NCBI RefSeq assembly: GCF_033001325.1
Contig: NZ_CP133111.1
Span: 4,418,501 to 4,482,500 of the forward strand
DNA length: 64,000 nucleotides
Origin: Rhodopseudomonas sp. BAL398
GTDB taxonomy: Bacteria > Pseudomonadota > Alphaproteobacteria > Rhizobiales > Xanthobacteraceae
Direction of reading: 5' to 3'
Shown in pieces: positions 18,106 through 30,214 of the stretch. Positions within the stretch are counted from its first letter, which is position 1, and each line of letters opens with the position of its first letter. The notes below the pieces were generated by a model. It saw only the letters and a list, made by a program, of their open reading frames with translations. It made no database searches and was not told the origin of the DNA. The position numbers and the translations under genes are program-made.

Positions 18106-18840
18106 TTAGTGCGACAGGATCTTCGACAGGAATTGCTGGGCGCGCTCGCTGCGCGGCTGGCCGAAGAATTCCTCGGTGGCGGCGTCCTCGACGATCTCGC
18201 CGCTATCCATGAAGATCACCCGGTTGGCCACCTTGCGGGCGAAGCCCATCTCGTGGGTCACCACCATCATGGTCATGCCCTCGCTGGCGAGCTGGACCAT
18301 GACGTCGAGCACTTCCTTGATCATTTCGGGATCGAGCGCCGAGGTCGGCTCGTCGAACAGCATCAGGACCGGGTCCATCGCCAGCGCGCGGGCGATCGCC
18401 ACGCGCTGCTGCTGGCCGCCCGAAAGCTGGCCCGGGAATTTGTCCGCATGGGCCGACAGCCCGACGCGTTCGAGCAGCGCACTGCCCTTGGCCAGGGCTT
18501 CGGCGCGGCTGCGGCCCAGCACCTTCACCTGCGCGAGCACCAGATTCTCGGTGATCGACAGATGGGGGAACAGCTCGAAATGCTGGAACACCATGCCGAC
18601 CTTGGCGCGCAGCAGCGACAGATTAGTCTTCGGCGCGCCGACATCGACGTCGCTGACGATGATCGTTCCGCTGTCGATCGGCTCCAGCCCGTTTACGGTC
18701 TTGATCAGCGTGGATTTGCCGGAGCCGGACGGTCCGCAGACTACCACGACCTCGCCTTTGGCGACCGAGGTCGTGCAATGCGACAATACCTTGAAGTCGC
18801 CATAGGACTTCGAGACGTCCCTTATCGAAATCATCGTCAT
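18106..18840 (-). CDS. gltL: Amino acid ABC transporter ATP-binding protein (GltL/AatP type)
   Basis: 244 residues, cytoplasmic ATPase of a polar amino acid importer. Walker A GPSGSGKST (about 34-42), Q-loop VFQHFELFPH, signature LSGGQQQRVAIARAL, Walker B MLFDEPTSALDP and switch histidine in VVTHEMGFA. The start is ATG 18840; a second ATG two codons later is possible. It follows the second permease gene by 8 bases. The glutamate/aspartate assignment comes from the binding protein gene in the same operon. Confidence 0.93.
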   Translation of the reverse strand: MTMISIRDVSKSYGDFKVLSHCTTSVAKGEVVVVCGPSGSGKSTLIKTVNGLEPIDSGTIIVSDVDVGAPKTNLSLLRAKVGMVFQHFELFPHLSITENLVLAQVKVLGRSRAEALAKGSALLERVGLSAHADKFPGQLSGGQQQRVAIARALAMDPVLMLFDEPTSALDPEMIKEVLDVMVQLASEGMTMMVVTHEMGFARKVANRVIFMDSGEIVEDAATEEFFGQPRSERAQQFLSKILSH

Positions 18841-18848
18841 GGCAGGTC

Positions 18849-19541
18849 CTAATTGATGATCGCGACGCGCTTCTGCAGCCGTCGCACCGCGAACGATGCC
18901 AGAATCGAGATCACGAAGTAAACGGCTGCGGCGAACAGATACATCTCGAGCAGACGGCCGTCGCGCTGGGCGATCCGGGCCGCCGCGCCGAGAAAGTCGG
19001 TGATCGACAGCACATAGACCAGCGAGGTGTCCTGAAACAGGATGATGGTCTGGGTCAGCAGCAGCGGCAGCATGTTGCGCAGCGCCTGCGGCAGCACGAC
19101 ATAGGCCATGGTCTGCGCGCCGGTCAGGCCGAGCGCATGGGCCGCCATGGTCTGGCCGGTCGGCAGCGACTGGATGCCGGAGCGCACGATCTCGCAGAAA
19201 TAAGCGGCCTCGAACAGCGTGAAGGTGACCACCGACGACCAGAACGGATCGATCCGCACCGGGCGCGGCGATCCGAGCAGCCATTGCACGACGAACGGCA
19301 CCAGGAAGTAGAACCAGAAGATCACCAGCACCAGCGGCAGCGAGCGCAGCAGATTGACGTAGATCGCGGCAAAGCCCGAGAGGATCGGAAAGCGCGACAG
19401 CCGCATGATGGCAAGCACGGTGCCGATCACGATGCCGAGCAGCGTGGCGCAGGCGGTCAGCGCCAGGGTGAAGCGCATCCCGGTAAAAATCAGATAGGGC
19501 AGCGCGTTGACGATGGTCTGGAGGTCGAAGCCGGATAGCAT
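18849..19541 (-). CDS. gltK: Amino acid ABC transporter permease (GltK type)
   Basis: 230 residues with about five membrane helices of the HisM/GlnP family. The coupling (EAA-like) loop is HALGLTGAQTMAYVVLPQAL. LLRSLPLVLVIFWFYF fits the GltK branch. It forms the channel with the upstream permease. The start is ATG 19541, two bases after the stop of the upstream permease, so the two are probably translationally coupled. Confidence 0.9.
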   Translation of the reverse strand: MLSGFDLQTIVNALPYLIFTGMRFTLALTACATLLGIVIGTVLAIMRLSRFPILSGFAAIYVNLLRSLPLVLVIFWFYFLVPFVVQWLLGSPRPVRIDPFWSSVVTFTLFEAAYFCEIVRSGIQSLPTGQTMAAHALGLTGAQTMAYVVLPQALRNMLPLLLTQTIILFQDTSLVYVLSITDFLGAAARIAQRDGRLLEMYLFAAAVYFVISILASFAVRRLQKRVAIIN

Positions 19542-19542
19542 G

Positions 19543-20292
19543 TCAGAGCGCCTTGATCTTGGGCGTCTTGCCGCCATAGCCGGGGACCAGCGCCAGCCGT
19601 TCGACGCTCCGCATCGTGAAGACGGTGGCGAGATTCAGCATCAGATACAGCACGGTCGCGGCGGTGAAGGCCTCGAATACCTGGAAGCTGTTCTCCTGCA
19701 TGGCGCGGGCGCTGCCAGTGAGTTCGATCAGGCCGATCGCCAGCGCCACCGAACTGTTCTTGGTGCAGCTGAGAAATTCCGACGTGATCGCCGGCACCAC
19801 GATCCGGAAGGCCATCGGCAGCAGCACGTAACGATAGGTCTGCGGCAGCGTCAGGCCGAGCGCTTGGCCGGCCATCCGTTGGCCGCTCGACAGCGTTTCC
19901 AGGCCGGCGCGCACCACTTCCGCCATGCGGGCGGCGTGGTAGCAGCCGAGGCAGATCACGGCGGTATAGAACGAAGCGTTGGGCAGATGTTTCAGGGCCA
20001 TGCCGGCGTCGCGCGGCAACAGCTCCGGCAATACGAAGTACCACAGGAACATCTGCACCAGCAGCGGGACGTTGCGGAACAGCTCGACGAACACCGTGCC
20101 GGCCGCGCGCATCCAGCCGACCGGCGCGTGGCGGGCGACGCCGACCAGCGAGCCCAGCACCAGGGCGATCGCAAACGCCGCGACCGAGGTCGCGATGGTC
20201 CAGCCGAGGCCCCAGAACATGGTCTCGAGCCAGGTGTGAGTCCCGTCGAGCGAAGGCTCGAAGAAGATCCACCAATTCCAATGATAACTCAT
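19543..20292 (-). CDS. gltJ: Amino acid ABC transporter permease (GltJ type)
   Basis: 249 residues. The N-terminus MSYHWNWWIFFEPSLDG is typical of GltJ. The EAA-like loop is QALGLTLPQTYRYVLLP, and ELFRNVPLLVQMFLWYF marks the HisM/GltJ family. It is the first permease after the binding protein gene, with a stable hairpin (20335-20357) in the 83-base gap before it. Confidence 0.92.
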   Translation of the reverse strand: MSYHWNWWIFFEPSLDGTHTWLETMFWGLGWTIATSVAAFAIALVLGSLVGVARHAPVGWMRAAGTVFVELFRNVPLLVQMFLWYFVLPELLPRDAGMALKHLPNASFYTAVICLGCYHAARMAEVVRAGLETLSSGQRMAGQALGLTLPQTYRYVLLPMAFRIVVPAITSEFLSCTKNSSVALAIGLIELTGSARAMQENSFQVFEAFTAATVLYLMLNLATVFTMRSVERLALVPGYGGKTPKIKAL

Positions 20293-20334
20293 CGTCCGAT
20301 CCGCCTGGGCAGGTCCGAATATGTTCGGGCTTGG

Positions 20335-20357
20335 CCCGACGCGACGCGCGCGTCGGG
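20335..20357. promoter_or_regulatory. Stable intercistronic hairpin between gltI and gltJ
   Basis: CCCGACGCG and CGCGTCGGG form a perfect 9-bp stem with a 5-base loop and no following T run. Hairpins at this place often protect the 5' binding-protein mRNA and lower expression of the permease genes. That role is inferred. Confidence 0.6.
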
Positions 20358-20375
20358 ATCTGGGGCAAACGCTGC

Positions 20376-21284
20376 TTAGCGGTACAGGTCGGGATTCGGA
20401 TCGTCGGTCGGGTTGGCGATCACCTTCTTCAGCTGCGCCGACATCGGAAACGCCATGTTGACGCCGCGCGGCGGGATCGGCTTGGTGAACCACTTGTCGT
20501 AGATCGCGTTGATCTTGCCGGATTTGTACAAGCCCTGAAGCGTGGCATCGACCAGCGCCTTGAAGGCCGGATCGTCGCGGCGAAGCATGATCCCGTAGGG
20601 CTCGACCGAAAGCGGCGCGTCGGAGATCTGATAGGCGTCCGGCGATTTCGAGGTCGCTTTGCCGCCGGCGAGCGAGACGTCGTCGAAGATCAGAGCGGCG
20701 GCGCGGTCGGTCCCGAGCGTCAGCATGCCTTCCGCCATGTCCTTGGCGGACAGGATGGTCAAATCGAGCTTCTGCTCGTTATTGGCGGCGTTGATGATCT
20801 TGACGCTGGTGGTGCCGGACAGCGTGGCGACGGTCTTGCCCTTGAGATCCGCCATGGTGGCGGCCGGCATGGTCTTCTTGGAGAGGATGCGGACGGCTGC
20901 CACGAAATAGGTGTCCGAGAACGTCACCTGCTTCTGCCGGTCGGCATTGTTGGTGGTGGTGCCGCATTCCATGTCGATGGTGCCGTTGGCCAGCAGCGGA
21001 ATCCGCGTGGTGCCGGTGACCGGCATGTAATTGACCTTGATGTCGGGCTTGCCGAGCGTGGTCTTCACCGCGTCGACCACCGCGGCGCAAAGATCGAGGG
21101 CGTAGCCGATCGGTCGCTGCTTGTCGTCGTAATAGGAAAACGGCACGTTGCCGTCGCGGTGACCCACCGTGATCTCGCCGCTGTCGGCAATCTTCTTCAG
21201 CGTGCCATTGGCGGGGGCGGACATCGCAGGGGTGGCCATCAGCGCCATCACGCAGGCTGACGCCGCCAGGAGTTTGAAATTCAT
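20376..21284 (-). CDS. gltI: Glutamate/aspartate periplasmic binding protein (GltI type)
   Basis: 302 residues with a cleavable signal peptide (about 1-23, ending near ATPAMSA). It is a family 3 solute-binding protein: GTLKKIADSGEITVGHRDGNVPFSY, then IDMECGTTTNNADRQKQVTFS, are hallmarks of the GltI/AatJ acidic amino acid group, and RDDPAFKALVD is in the C-terminal lobe. It delivers ligand to the GltJK permeases. The start is ATG 21284, with GAGGGA upstream; the longer open frame begins in non-coding DNA. It is the first gene of the transporter operon. Confidence 0.92.
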   Translation of the reverse strand: MNFKLLAASACVMALMATPAMSAPANGTLKKIADSGEITVGHRDGNVPFSYYDDKQRPIGYALDLCAAVVDAVKTTLGKPDIKVNYMPVTGTTRIPLLANGTIDMECGTTTNNADRQKQVTFSDTYFVAAVRILSKKTMPAATMADLKGKTVATLSGTTSVKIINAANNEQKLDLTILSAKDMAEGMLTLGTDRAAALIFDDVSLAGGKATSKSPDAYQISDAPLSVEPYGIMLRRDDPAFKALVDATLQGLYKSGKINAIYDKWFTKPIPPRGVNMAFPMSAQLKKVIANPTDDPNPDLYR

Positions 21285-21399
21285 AAGTGTCCCTCTGTCT
21301 GATCGAAGACTCGCGGCCGGCCGCGGGGAGCGGCGGCCTCCAGCGAGGTTCGGGCGGGCGGATGCTGGCTTGCGGGCCAAGCAGGGTCAATCAATAAAT

Positions 21400-21446
21400 A
21401 ATGAATTCATTTATTTGGCGATGAGTTCGCCTGATATTTAGGCGAA
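21400..21446. promoter_or_regulatory. Two palindromes upstream of gltI, candidate GntR operator and promoter region
   Basis: An AT-rich perfect palindrome AATGAATTCATT (21400-21411) lies next to the inverted repeat TTCGCCT-N7-AGGCGAA (21426-21446). Both lie between the gntR stop (21480) and the gltI start (21284), on the upstream side of the transporter operon. They are the natural candidates for the binding site of the neighbouring FCD-type regulator; the second could alternatively be the end of gntR. Confidence 0.45.
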
Positions 21447-21479
21447 ATGCCCAATACGAGGGCGGAAAATGGTTTTGCT

Positions 21480-22220
21480 TTAGGCGAGCGTTGCCGCCGA
21501 GGGCGCAGCCGTGGCCTCGTCGGCAGGCTCCGAAAATGCCAACGCGTGGCGCACGGCCTGGGCGGTGTTCAGCACATGCTGCCGCATCACTTTGGCCAGC
21601 GTGGCGGCATCGCGCCGCCGCAGCGCCCGGACCATCCGCTCGTGATCGTCGACCGCGATCCGCCAGTCCTCCGGGAGTTGGCGCACGGTGTGGCGGATGT
21701 TGCGGATCCGCAGCTCCAGCATTTTGTACAGGCTGAGCAGCGCCCGGTTCTGCGCCGCCTCGAACAAGGCCATGTGAATGGCGTGGTTGAGTCGGGCATA
21801 TTCGATCGGTTCGTCGCGCTCAAATGCCGCCACCATGGCCCGGTGGGTGTCCTCGATGGCGGCGATTTGCGGATCGCTGATATGGACGCAGGCCAATTCT
21901 CCGGCGAGGGCCTCGATGCTGGCGATGATCGGGAACAGCTCGGTCAATTCCGCCGGCGTGATCACCGCGACCCGCGCGCCGCGTTGCGGCAGCAATTCGA
22001 CCATGCCTTCCGCCGCCAGCACCTTCAGCGCCTCGCGCAACGGCGTCCGGGAAATGCCGAAGCGCAGGCACAATTGTCGCTCGGGGATCTTCTGCCCCGG
22101 CGCCAACTCGCCGGTGACGATCATGTCTCTGAGCAGATCGGCCGTCTCGCTGTGAAGCGTGCGCCGTCGAATCGCAGTGACCTGGGGCATAGTGACCTGA
22201 GTCCTAGTGACCTGGGACAT
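21480..22220 (-). CDS. GntR family regulator with FCD domain
   Basis: 246 residues. The winged-helix domain (about 18-85) includes ERQLCLRFGISRTPLREAL, and the FCD ligand domain (about 95-225) has the metal-binding pattern with LNHAIHMALFEA and a later DDHERMVRAL. Such regulators often respond to small carboxylic or amino acid ligands. It is placed directly upstream of the acidic amino acid transporter operon on the same strand, which suggests it controls that operon. Two ATG starts, 22220 and 22190, are both part of a 15-bp tandem repeat, so the true start is unclear. Confidence 0.88.
   Translation of the reverse strand: MSQVTRTQVTMPQVTAIRRRTLHSETADLLRDMIVTGELAPGQKIPERQLCLRFGISRTPLREALKVLAAEGMVELLPQRGARVAVITPAELTELFPIIASIEALAGELACVHISDPQIAAIEDTHRAMVAAFERDEPIEYARLNHAIHMALFEAAQNRALLSLYKMLELRIRNIRHTVRQLPEDWRIAVDDHERMVRALRRRDAATLAKVMRQHVLNTAQAVRHALAFSEPADEATAAPSAATLA
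22176..22220. repeat. 15-bp tandem repeat including the gntR start codon
   Basis: On the plus strand agtgacctg recurs at 22176, 22191 and 22206, period 15. On the coding strand the unit is ATG-(T/C)CCCAGGTCACT, so two copies carry an ATG. The encoded start reads MSQVTRTQVTMPQVT. The duplication supplies alternative start codons. Confidence 0.85.
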
Positions 22221-22442
22221 GCGGCCGTTCTCATGAGAGGCTCATCTATCCTAGCGCGGTCCCGCAAATTATAGCGATAGGGCGGTCGCCGCAACACTGC
22301 GGGTTGTGGCCGGCCGCTGGCTTGCCCGGCATCGGCGTTGCCAGACGGCGGGCCACGGCCATCGGCGATGTCCCCTCGCAGTCATGCCTGAGCAGGCGAG
22401 ACGATAAAGCGAGCGTTCGGCATCGTGGCCGAAGCCGTCGGC

Positions 22443-24687
<2,245 letters not shown>

Positions 24688-24738
24688 CGGCGATCCATCG
24701 CGCTGGCGCGGCGAGCGGGGGCGTTGCGCGGCGAAGGC

Positions 24739-24791
24739 GTGGCGTGGCGGCAGGATGTGGCGTGGGGGCAGGATTTGGCGTGGGGGAAAGG
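24739..24791. repeat. 18-bp tandem repeat upstream of the EamA gene
   Basis: Units of gtggcgtggsggcaggat start at 24739, 24757 and, diverged, 24775. They lie in the leader of the EamA gene, between its start (24687) and the zur stop (24862). Confidence 0.75.
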
Positions 24792-24861
24792 CATGGCGGC
24801 TCCGGCTTGACACCGTGTTGTGCGGTCGCGCTCCCGAACGGCCTTATGGCGCCGGGACAGA

Positions 24862-25368
24862 CTAAGCCGATAGACTTTGCCCGGCGGCTTGGCAATGGGC
24901 GCAGATGCCGGTGATTTCCACCACCGACAATTTGGGCGTGAAGCCGGTCAGCCGCGCGGCGTCGTTCAGCGCCTTGGCCACCGGCGTCGCCGGAAGCTCG
25001 CCGACCGAGCCGCAGCTGTCGCAGATCAGGAACGCCACCGCTGAGGCGTCGGCATGATCGTGCGCGCAGGCCAGGAACGCATTGCGGCTTTCAATGCGAT
25101 GCACCAATCCGTTCTGCATCAGAAAATCCAGCGCCCGATACACCGTGATCGGCGCCGGCCGCGGCATATGCCGCGCCAGCTCGTCGATCACCTCATAGGC
25201 GCCGAGCGGACGGTGGCTCGACAACAAGGCGCGCAGCACATGGCGCCGGATCGGCGTGAAGTTCCGCGCGCGGCCGGCGCAGACCTGCTCGGCATGCGCG
25301 ATCGCATCCGCGGTGCAGCGGTCGTGATCATGGTCGGGCGCTGGAAAAGTCGGCTTTGCGGCTGTCAT
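24862..25368 (-). CDS. zur: Fur family regulator, Zur-like
   Basis: 168 residues. The N-terminal winged helix (FTPIRRHVLRALLSSHRPLG, then ITVYRALDFLMQNGLVHR) is typical of the zinc-uptake branch. Structural zinc is probably held by CDSCG and CAHCQ, and the His/Asp-rich ACAHDHADAS supplies sensing ligands. Zur represses zinc importers when zinc is plentiful. The His/Asp-rich N-terminus (DHDHDR) is an extra feature. No znuABC genes lie in the window. The start is ATG 25368; it is divergent from marR. Confidence 0.85.
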   Translation of the reverse strand: MTAAKPTFPAPDHDHDRCTADAIAHAEQVCAGRARNFTPIRRHVLRALLSSHRPLGAYEVIDELARHMPRPAPITVYRALDFLMQNGLVHRIESRNAFLACAHDHADASAVAFLICDSCGSVGELPATPVAKALNDAARLTGFTPKLSVVEITGICAHCQAAGQSLSA

Positions 25369-25533
25369 CGGCTAACCTGTGCTGGGCAAGGAACACTTGT
25401 CCGTTACCAGACATGTGGTGTTCGATCCTCGGATTGTAACACGCGATCAAGCAATCTCGCACCGTCCTGTGCCGCGCGACGAGCCATGCGCGCCGGGCAG
25501 GCGACTTATGCACCCGATACCTCTCGTTGAATT

Positions 25534-25549
25534 CATAAGCTAGCTTATG
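25534..25549. promoter_or_regulatory. 16-bp perfect palindrome, probable MarR operator
   Basis: CATAAGCTAGCTTATG is a perfect palindrome 31 bases before the marR start, with AT-rich flanks. MarR regulators bind such symmetrical sites and repress their own operon. A second near-half, GCAAGCTTA, follows at about 25556-25564. Confidence 0.7.
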
Positions 25550-25579
25550 TTACCGCAAGCTTAGGGAGTGCAGCGGTCC

Positions 25580-26062
25580 ATGGCGCGCGGTTCGGTCGAC
25601 ATTAACTTTATGTTTACGCTGGCCGAGGTGCAGCGGCTGCTACGGGCCTATGCGGACAAGCGCGCCGCTTGCCATGGCATCACCCGCGCGCAATGGGCGG
25701 TGCTGGCCAAGGTCGAGCGCTGCGAAGGCATGAAGCAGACCGAGCTCGCCGAACAGATGGAGATGCAGCCGATCACGTTGACGCGGTTGATCGATCGGTT
25801 GTGCGACCATGGCTGGCTCGAACGCCGCCTCGACGACAGCGACCGCCGGGTCAAGCGACTCTATCTACGTAAGGCCGCGCGACCATTGCTCGGCAAACTC
25901 GCCGGCGTCCGCTCGGAAATCACCGCCACTGCGCTCGCGGGCATTGCCCCGGCCGATACGCAGCGGCTACTCGCCCAATTGGAAACCATCAAGGAAAACG
26001 TCCGTGCCGCGGTTCACGCCGCGCAGGGCCAACCTGCACGAAAGGAACAGCATCATGGCTGA
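25580..26062 (+). CDS. MarR family transcriptional regulator of the emrAB operon
   Basis: 160 residues. The winged helix has GITRAQWAVLAKVER, TELAEQMEMQPITLTRLIDRL (recognition helix) and the wing RRLDDSDRRVKRLYL. Its position as first gene of a marR-emrA-emrB operon implies a drug- or phenolic-responsive repressor. The start is ATG 25580, with GGGAG 11 bases upstream. Its last 8 bases overlap emrA. Confidence 0.92.
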   Translation: MARGSVDINFMFTLAEVQRLLRAYADKRAACHGITRAQWAVLAKVERCEGMKQTELAEQMEMQPITLTRLIDRLCDHGWLERRLDDSDRRVKRLYLRKAARPLLGKLAGVRSEITATALAGIAPADTQRLLAQLETIKENVRAAVHAAQGQPARKEQHHG

Positions 26063-27239
26063 TCCAGTTTTGAAGTTTTCGCCCGAACAAAAGGCGGTAC
26101 CCGAGATACAGCCGCCCGCGCATCCGCCGGCCAAGGAACCGCCGCCTCAGCGGCTGACCGGCTTGCGCAAATATCGGCGCCCGCTGCTGCTGATCGTGCT
26201 GCCGCTGCTCGCGCTGATCGTCGGCTTCGCCTTTTATCTGACTGGCGGCCGCTACGTCACCACCGACGACGCCTATGTGGGCGCCCAGAAAGTGCTGATC
26301 ACCCCCGACGTCGCCGGCAAGATCGTCAGCGTCACGGTGAAGGAGGGCCAACAGGTCTCGCCCGGCGACGTGCTGTTCCAGATCGATCCGGTGCCGTATC
26401 GGCTGGCGCTGGCGCAGGCCCGCGCCAAACTCGCCGACGCCAAGACCAGCCACGATAATCTGGTCGCCAACGTCAAGCTGTATGGTCAGACCGTCGATCT
26501 GGTGAATGCCGGCATCGACTTGAAGCAGCGCGACGTCGATCGCAAATCCTCGCTGGTCAAGAGCAATGCCGGGTCGCAGCTCGACCTCGATAACAGCGCG
26601 ACCACATTGGTGACGGCGAAGGCGCAGCTGCAGCTGGTGAAGCAGCAGCGCTCGACCGCGCTCAATCAATTGCTCGGCGATCCCGAACTGCCGCTCGAGC
26701 AGTTTCCGGCCTATATGGAAGCCAAGGCGGCGCTCGATAATGCGCAACGCAATCTCGATCTGGCGACGGTTCGGGCGCCGATGAGCGGCACCGCCACGCA
26801 AGTCGACAATATCCAGCTCGGCCGCTTCGTCGCCGCCGGAACGCCGGTGTTCAGCGTGATCGACACCACGGCGCCGTGGGTCGACGCCAATCCGAAGGAA
26901 AGCGACTTCACCTATGTGGCGGTCGGCCAGAAAGTCACCGTCGACGTCGACGCTTTTCCGGACCACGTCTTCACCGGCACGGTAACCTCGCTCAGCCCCG
27001 GCACCGGCGCGCAATTCGCGATTCTGCCGCCGCAGAACGCCACCGGCAATTTCGTCAAGGTGGTGCAGCGGGTGCCGCTGCGGATCGCGCTCGATCCCAG
27101 CGACCCGGCGGTGCGCAAGCTGAAGGCCGGCATGAGTTCCTTCATCTCGATCGACACCCATCACCACCGCTCGCTCGCCAAGATCCTCGGCTTTGAATCT
27201 GCGGTGGCGGCGCCGGCCCAGAACCAGGACGGAAACTGA
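26055..27239 (+). CDS. emrA: HlyD family efflux adaptor EmrA
   Basis: 394 residues. A single membrane anchor (about 45-65) and a periplasmic adaptor domain. TTDDAYVGAQKVLITPDVAGK is the EmrA beta-barrel/lipoyl start, DLATVRAPMSGTATQ closes the lipoyl half, and two long helices lie between. It links the EmrB pump to an outer membrane channel. The start is ATG 26055, overlapping marR. It is followed 2 bases later by emrB. No outer membrane protein gene is in the operon. Confidence 0.92.
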   Translation: MADPVLKFSPEQKAVPEIQPPAHPPAKEPPPQRLTGLRKYRRPLLLIVLPLLALIVGFAFYLTGGRYVTTDDAYVGAQKVLITPDVAGKIVSVTVKEGQQVSPGDVLFQIDPVPYRLALAQARAKLADAKTSHDNLVANVKLYGQTVDLVNAGIDLKQRDVDRKSSLVKSNAGSQLDLDNSATTLVTAKAQLQLVKQQRSTALNQLLGDPELPLEQFPAYMEAKAALDNAQRNLDLATVRAPMSGTATQVDNIQLGRFVAAGTPVFSVIDTTAPWVDANPKESDFTYVAVGQKVTVDVDAFPDHVFTGTVTSLSPGTGAQFAILPPQNATGNFVKVVQRVPLRIALDPSDPAVRKLKAGMSSFISIDTHHHRSLAKILGFESAVAAPAQNQDGN

Positions 27240-27241
27240 CG

Positions 27242-28804
27242 ATGTCGACCGCCGCCGCAGCACCGATCGCGGTTCCGGGCCTGCGCCGGAACATGGTTAC
27301 GATCTGCGCCATGACGGCGACGATCATGCAGGCGCTCGACACCACCATCGCCAATGTGGCGCTGCCCTATATGCAGGGCTCGCTGTCGGCGTCGCAGGAC
27401 CAGATCAACTGGGTGTTGACCTCCTACATCGTCGCCGCCGCGATCATGACCGCGCCGGTCGGCTGGATCGCCAACCGGTTCGGCCGCAAGCGCATCTTCA
27501 TCATCTGTGCGGGCGGCTTCACCATCGCCTCGGTGATGTGCGGCCTGGCGCAGAACATCAACCAGATGGTGGCATTCCGGCTGCTGCAGGGCGTGTTCGG
27601 CGCGGCGCTGGTGCCGTTGTCGCAGGCGGTGATGCTGGACACCTACGCGCTGCACGAGCGCGCCAAGGCGATGGCGATCTGGGGCATGGGCGTGATGATG
27701 GGGCCGATCATGGGCCCCTCATTGGGCGCCTGGCTGACCGAGACCTATTCCTGGCATTGGGTGTTCTTCGTCAATCTGCCGTTCGGCGTGTTCACCGTGC
27801 TGGGCCTGCTGGCCTTCATGGACGAGACCAAGCAGAACACCACGCTGCGATTCGACTGGTTCGGTTTCGCCGCGCTGGCGATCGCGATCGGCTCGATGCA
27901 GCTGGCGCTCGACCGCGGCGAGCAGCTCGGCTGGATGGAATCCAATGAAATCATCGCCGAGGCGATCATCTCGGTGGTCGGCTTCTACTACTTCTTCGCG
28001 CATTCCTTCACCACCGCCAAGCCGTTCATCCAGTTCGCTATCTTCAAGGACCGCAATTTCATCGGCGGCTGCGTGTTCATGGCGGTGATGGGGCTGGTGC
28101 TGTTTTCCACCATGGCGCTGGCGTCGCCCTATCTGCAGAACGTCGCCGGCTATCCGATCATGACCGCCGGTCTGCTGCTGGCGAGCCGCGGCTGCGGCAC
28201 CTTCGTGGCGATGATGCTGGTGGGACGGCTGATGCGCTATGTCGAGGCCCGCAGCCTGATCGCCTTCGGCCTGACGCTGACCTGCGCGTCGCTTTATGTG
28301 ATGACCGGCTGGACCGACCAGACCCCGGTCCACAGCATCATCGTCACCAACATCATCCAGGGCTTCGGCTTCGGCCTGGTGTTCGTGCCGCTGTCGACGG
28401 TGGCGTTCCTGACGCTGCCGAGCCATCTGCGCACCGACGGCACCTCGATGCTGACGCTGGTGCGCAACGTCGCCAGTTCGATCGGCATTTCGGTGGTGAT
28501 CGCGCAGCTGACCTCGGGCTCTCGACAGGCGCATGCGGTGCTGGTCGAGCACGTCACCCCGTTCAATGATGCGATGCAGATGCCGAATGTCACCGGCTCG
28601 ATCGACATGAGCACCACCACCGGCCAGGCGATGATGGATGCCATCGTCAATCTGCAGGCGCAGATCATCGCGTTCGCGCATGATTATCAGCTGGTGATGC
28701 TGGTCACCGCCTGCGCCATCCCGCTGGCGATCATGATCGGCTCCACCAAGGTCGCGCTGCGCCAGCAATCGCAGGCGCCGGATCATGTGGCGGTGATCGA
28801 CTAG
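27242..28804 (+). CDS. emrB: DHA2 family MFS multidrug transporter EmrB
   Basis: 520 residues, 14 predicted membrane helices. LDTTIANVALPYMQGSLSAS is the first helix/loop signature of the DHA2 family. NRFGRKRIF is the loop 2-3 motif, and GVMMGPIMGPSLGAWLTE is motif C of drug/proton antiporters. It works with EmrA as a proton-driven pump. It starts 2 bases after emrA and ends the operon; repeats follow. Confidence 0.94.
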   Translation: MSTAAAAPIAVPGLRRNMVTICAMTATIMQALDTTIANVALPYMQGSLSASQDQINWVLTSYIVAAAIMTAPVGWIANRFGRKRIFIICAGGFTIASVMCGLAQNINQMVAFRLLQGVFGAALVPLSQAVMLDTYALHERAKAMAIWGMGVMMGPIMGPSLGAWLTETYSWHWVFFVNLPFGVFTVLGLLAFMDETKQNTTLRFDWFGFAALAIAIGSMQLALDRGEQLGWMESNEIIAEAIISVVGFYYFFAHSFTTAKPFIQFAIFKDRNFIGGCVFMAVMGLVLFSTMALASPYLQNVAGYPIMTAGLLLASRGCGTFVAMMLVGRLMRYVEARSLIAFGLTLTCASLYVMTGWTDQTPVHSIIVTNIIQGFGFGLVFVPLSTVAFLTLPSHLRTDGTSMLTLVRNVASSIGISVVIAQLTSGSRQAHAVLVEHVTPFNDAMQMPNVTGSIDMSTTTGQAMMDAIVNLQAQIIAFAHDYQLVMLVTACAIPLAIMIGSTKVALRQQSQAPDHVAVID

Positions 28805-28830
28805 CGCGATCGGATAAGACTAAAGGTTCA

Positions 28831-28873
28831 GTGTGCCCGGACGCAGTGCAACGCCGTTTCGCGTCCGGGACAC
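28831..28873. repeat. Palindromic repeat of the cccggacgc type
   Basis: GTGTGCCCGGACGC (28831) and GCGTCCGGGACAC (28861) form an almost perfect 13-14 bp stem with a 16-base loop, directly after emrB. No T run follows, so it is an intergenic repeat rather than a classic terminator, although it may still end transcription. Confidence 0.7.
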
Positions 28874-28889
28874 AGGCTGAAATTGAGAG

Positions 28890-28996
28890 CCCTCATGGTG
28901 AGAAGCGCGCAGCTTTGCGCGCGTCTCGAACCATGAGGGAATGAGCAGCCTCATCCTTCGAGACGCCGCGCAACCGCGCGGCTCCTCAGGATGAGG
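28890..28996. repeat. Interspersed palindromic repeat of the cctcatggtgag type, partial copy
   Basis: It begins ccctcatggtgagaagcgcg and ends ctcctcaggatgagg. Two palindromic modules are joined: cctcatggtgag...ctcgaaccatgagg, then catccttcgagac...cctcaggatg. Copies with more flanking sequence occur at 37782-37947 and, inverted, at 42921-43083. Confidence 0.85.
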
Positions 28997-29005
28997 CGCA
29001 ATCCG

Positions 29006-30214
<1,209 letters not shown>

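Noticed and set aside
24688-24813. An N-terminal extension of the EamA exporter
   Set aside because: The extension is encoded by an 18-bp tandem repeat and the family start is ATG 24687.
28831-28873. Classic terminator after emrB
   Set aside because: The stem is strong but there is no T run and the sequence matches a scattered repeat type, so it is listed as a repeat.
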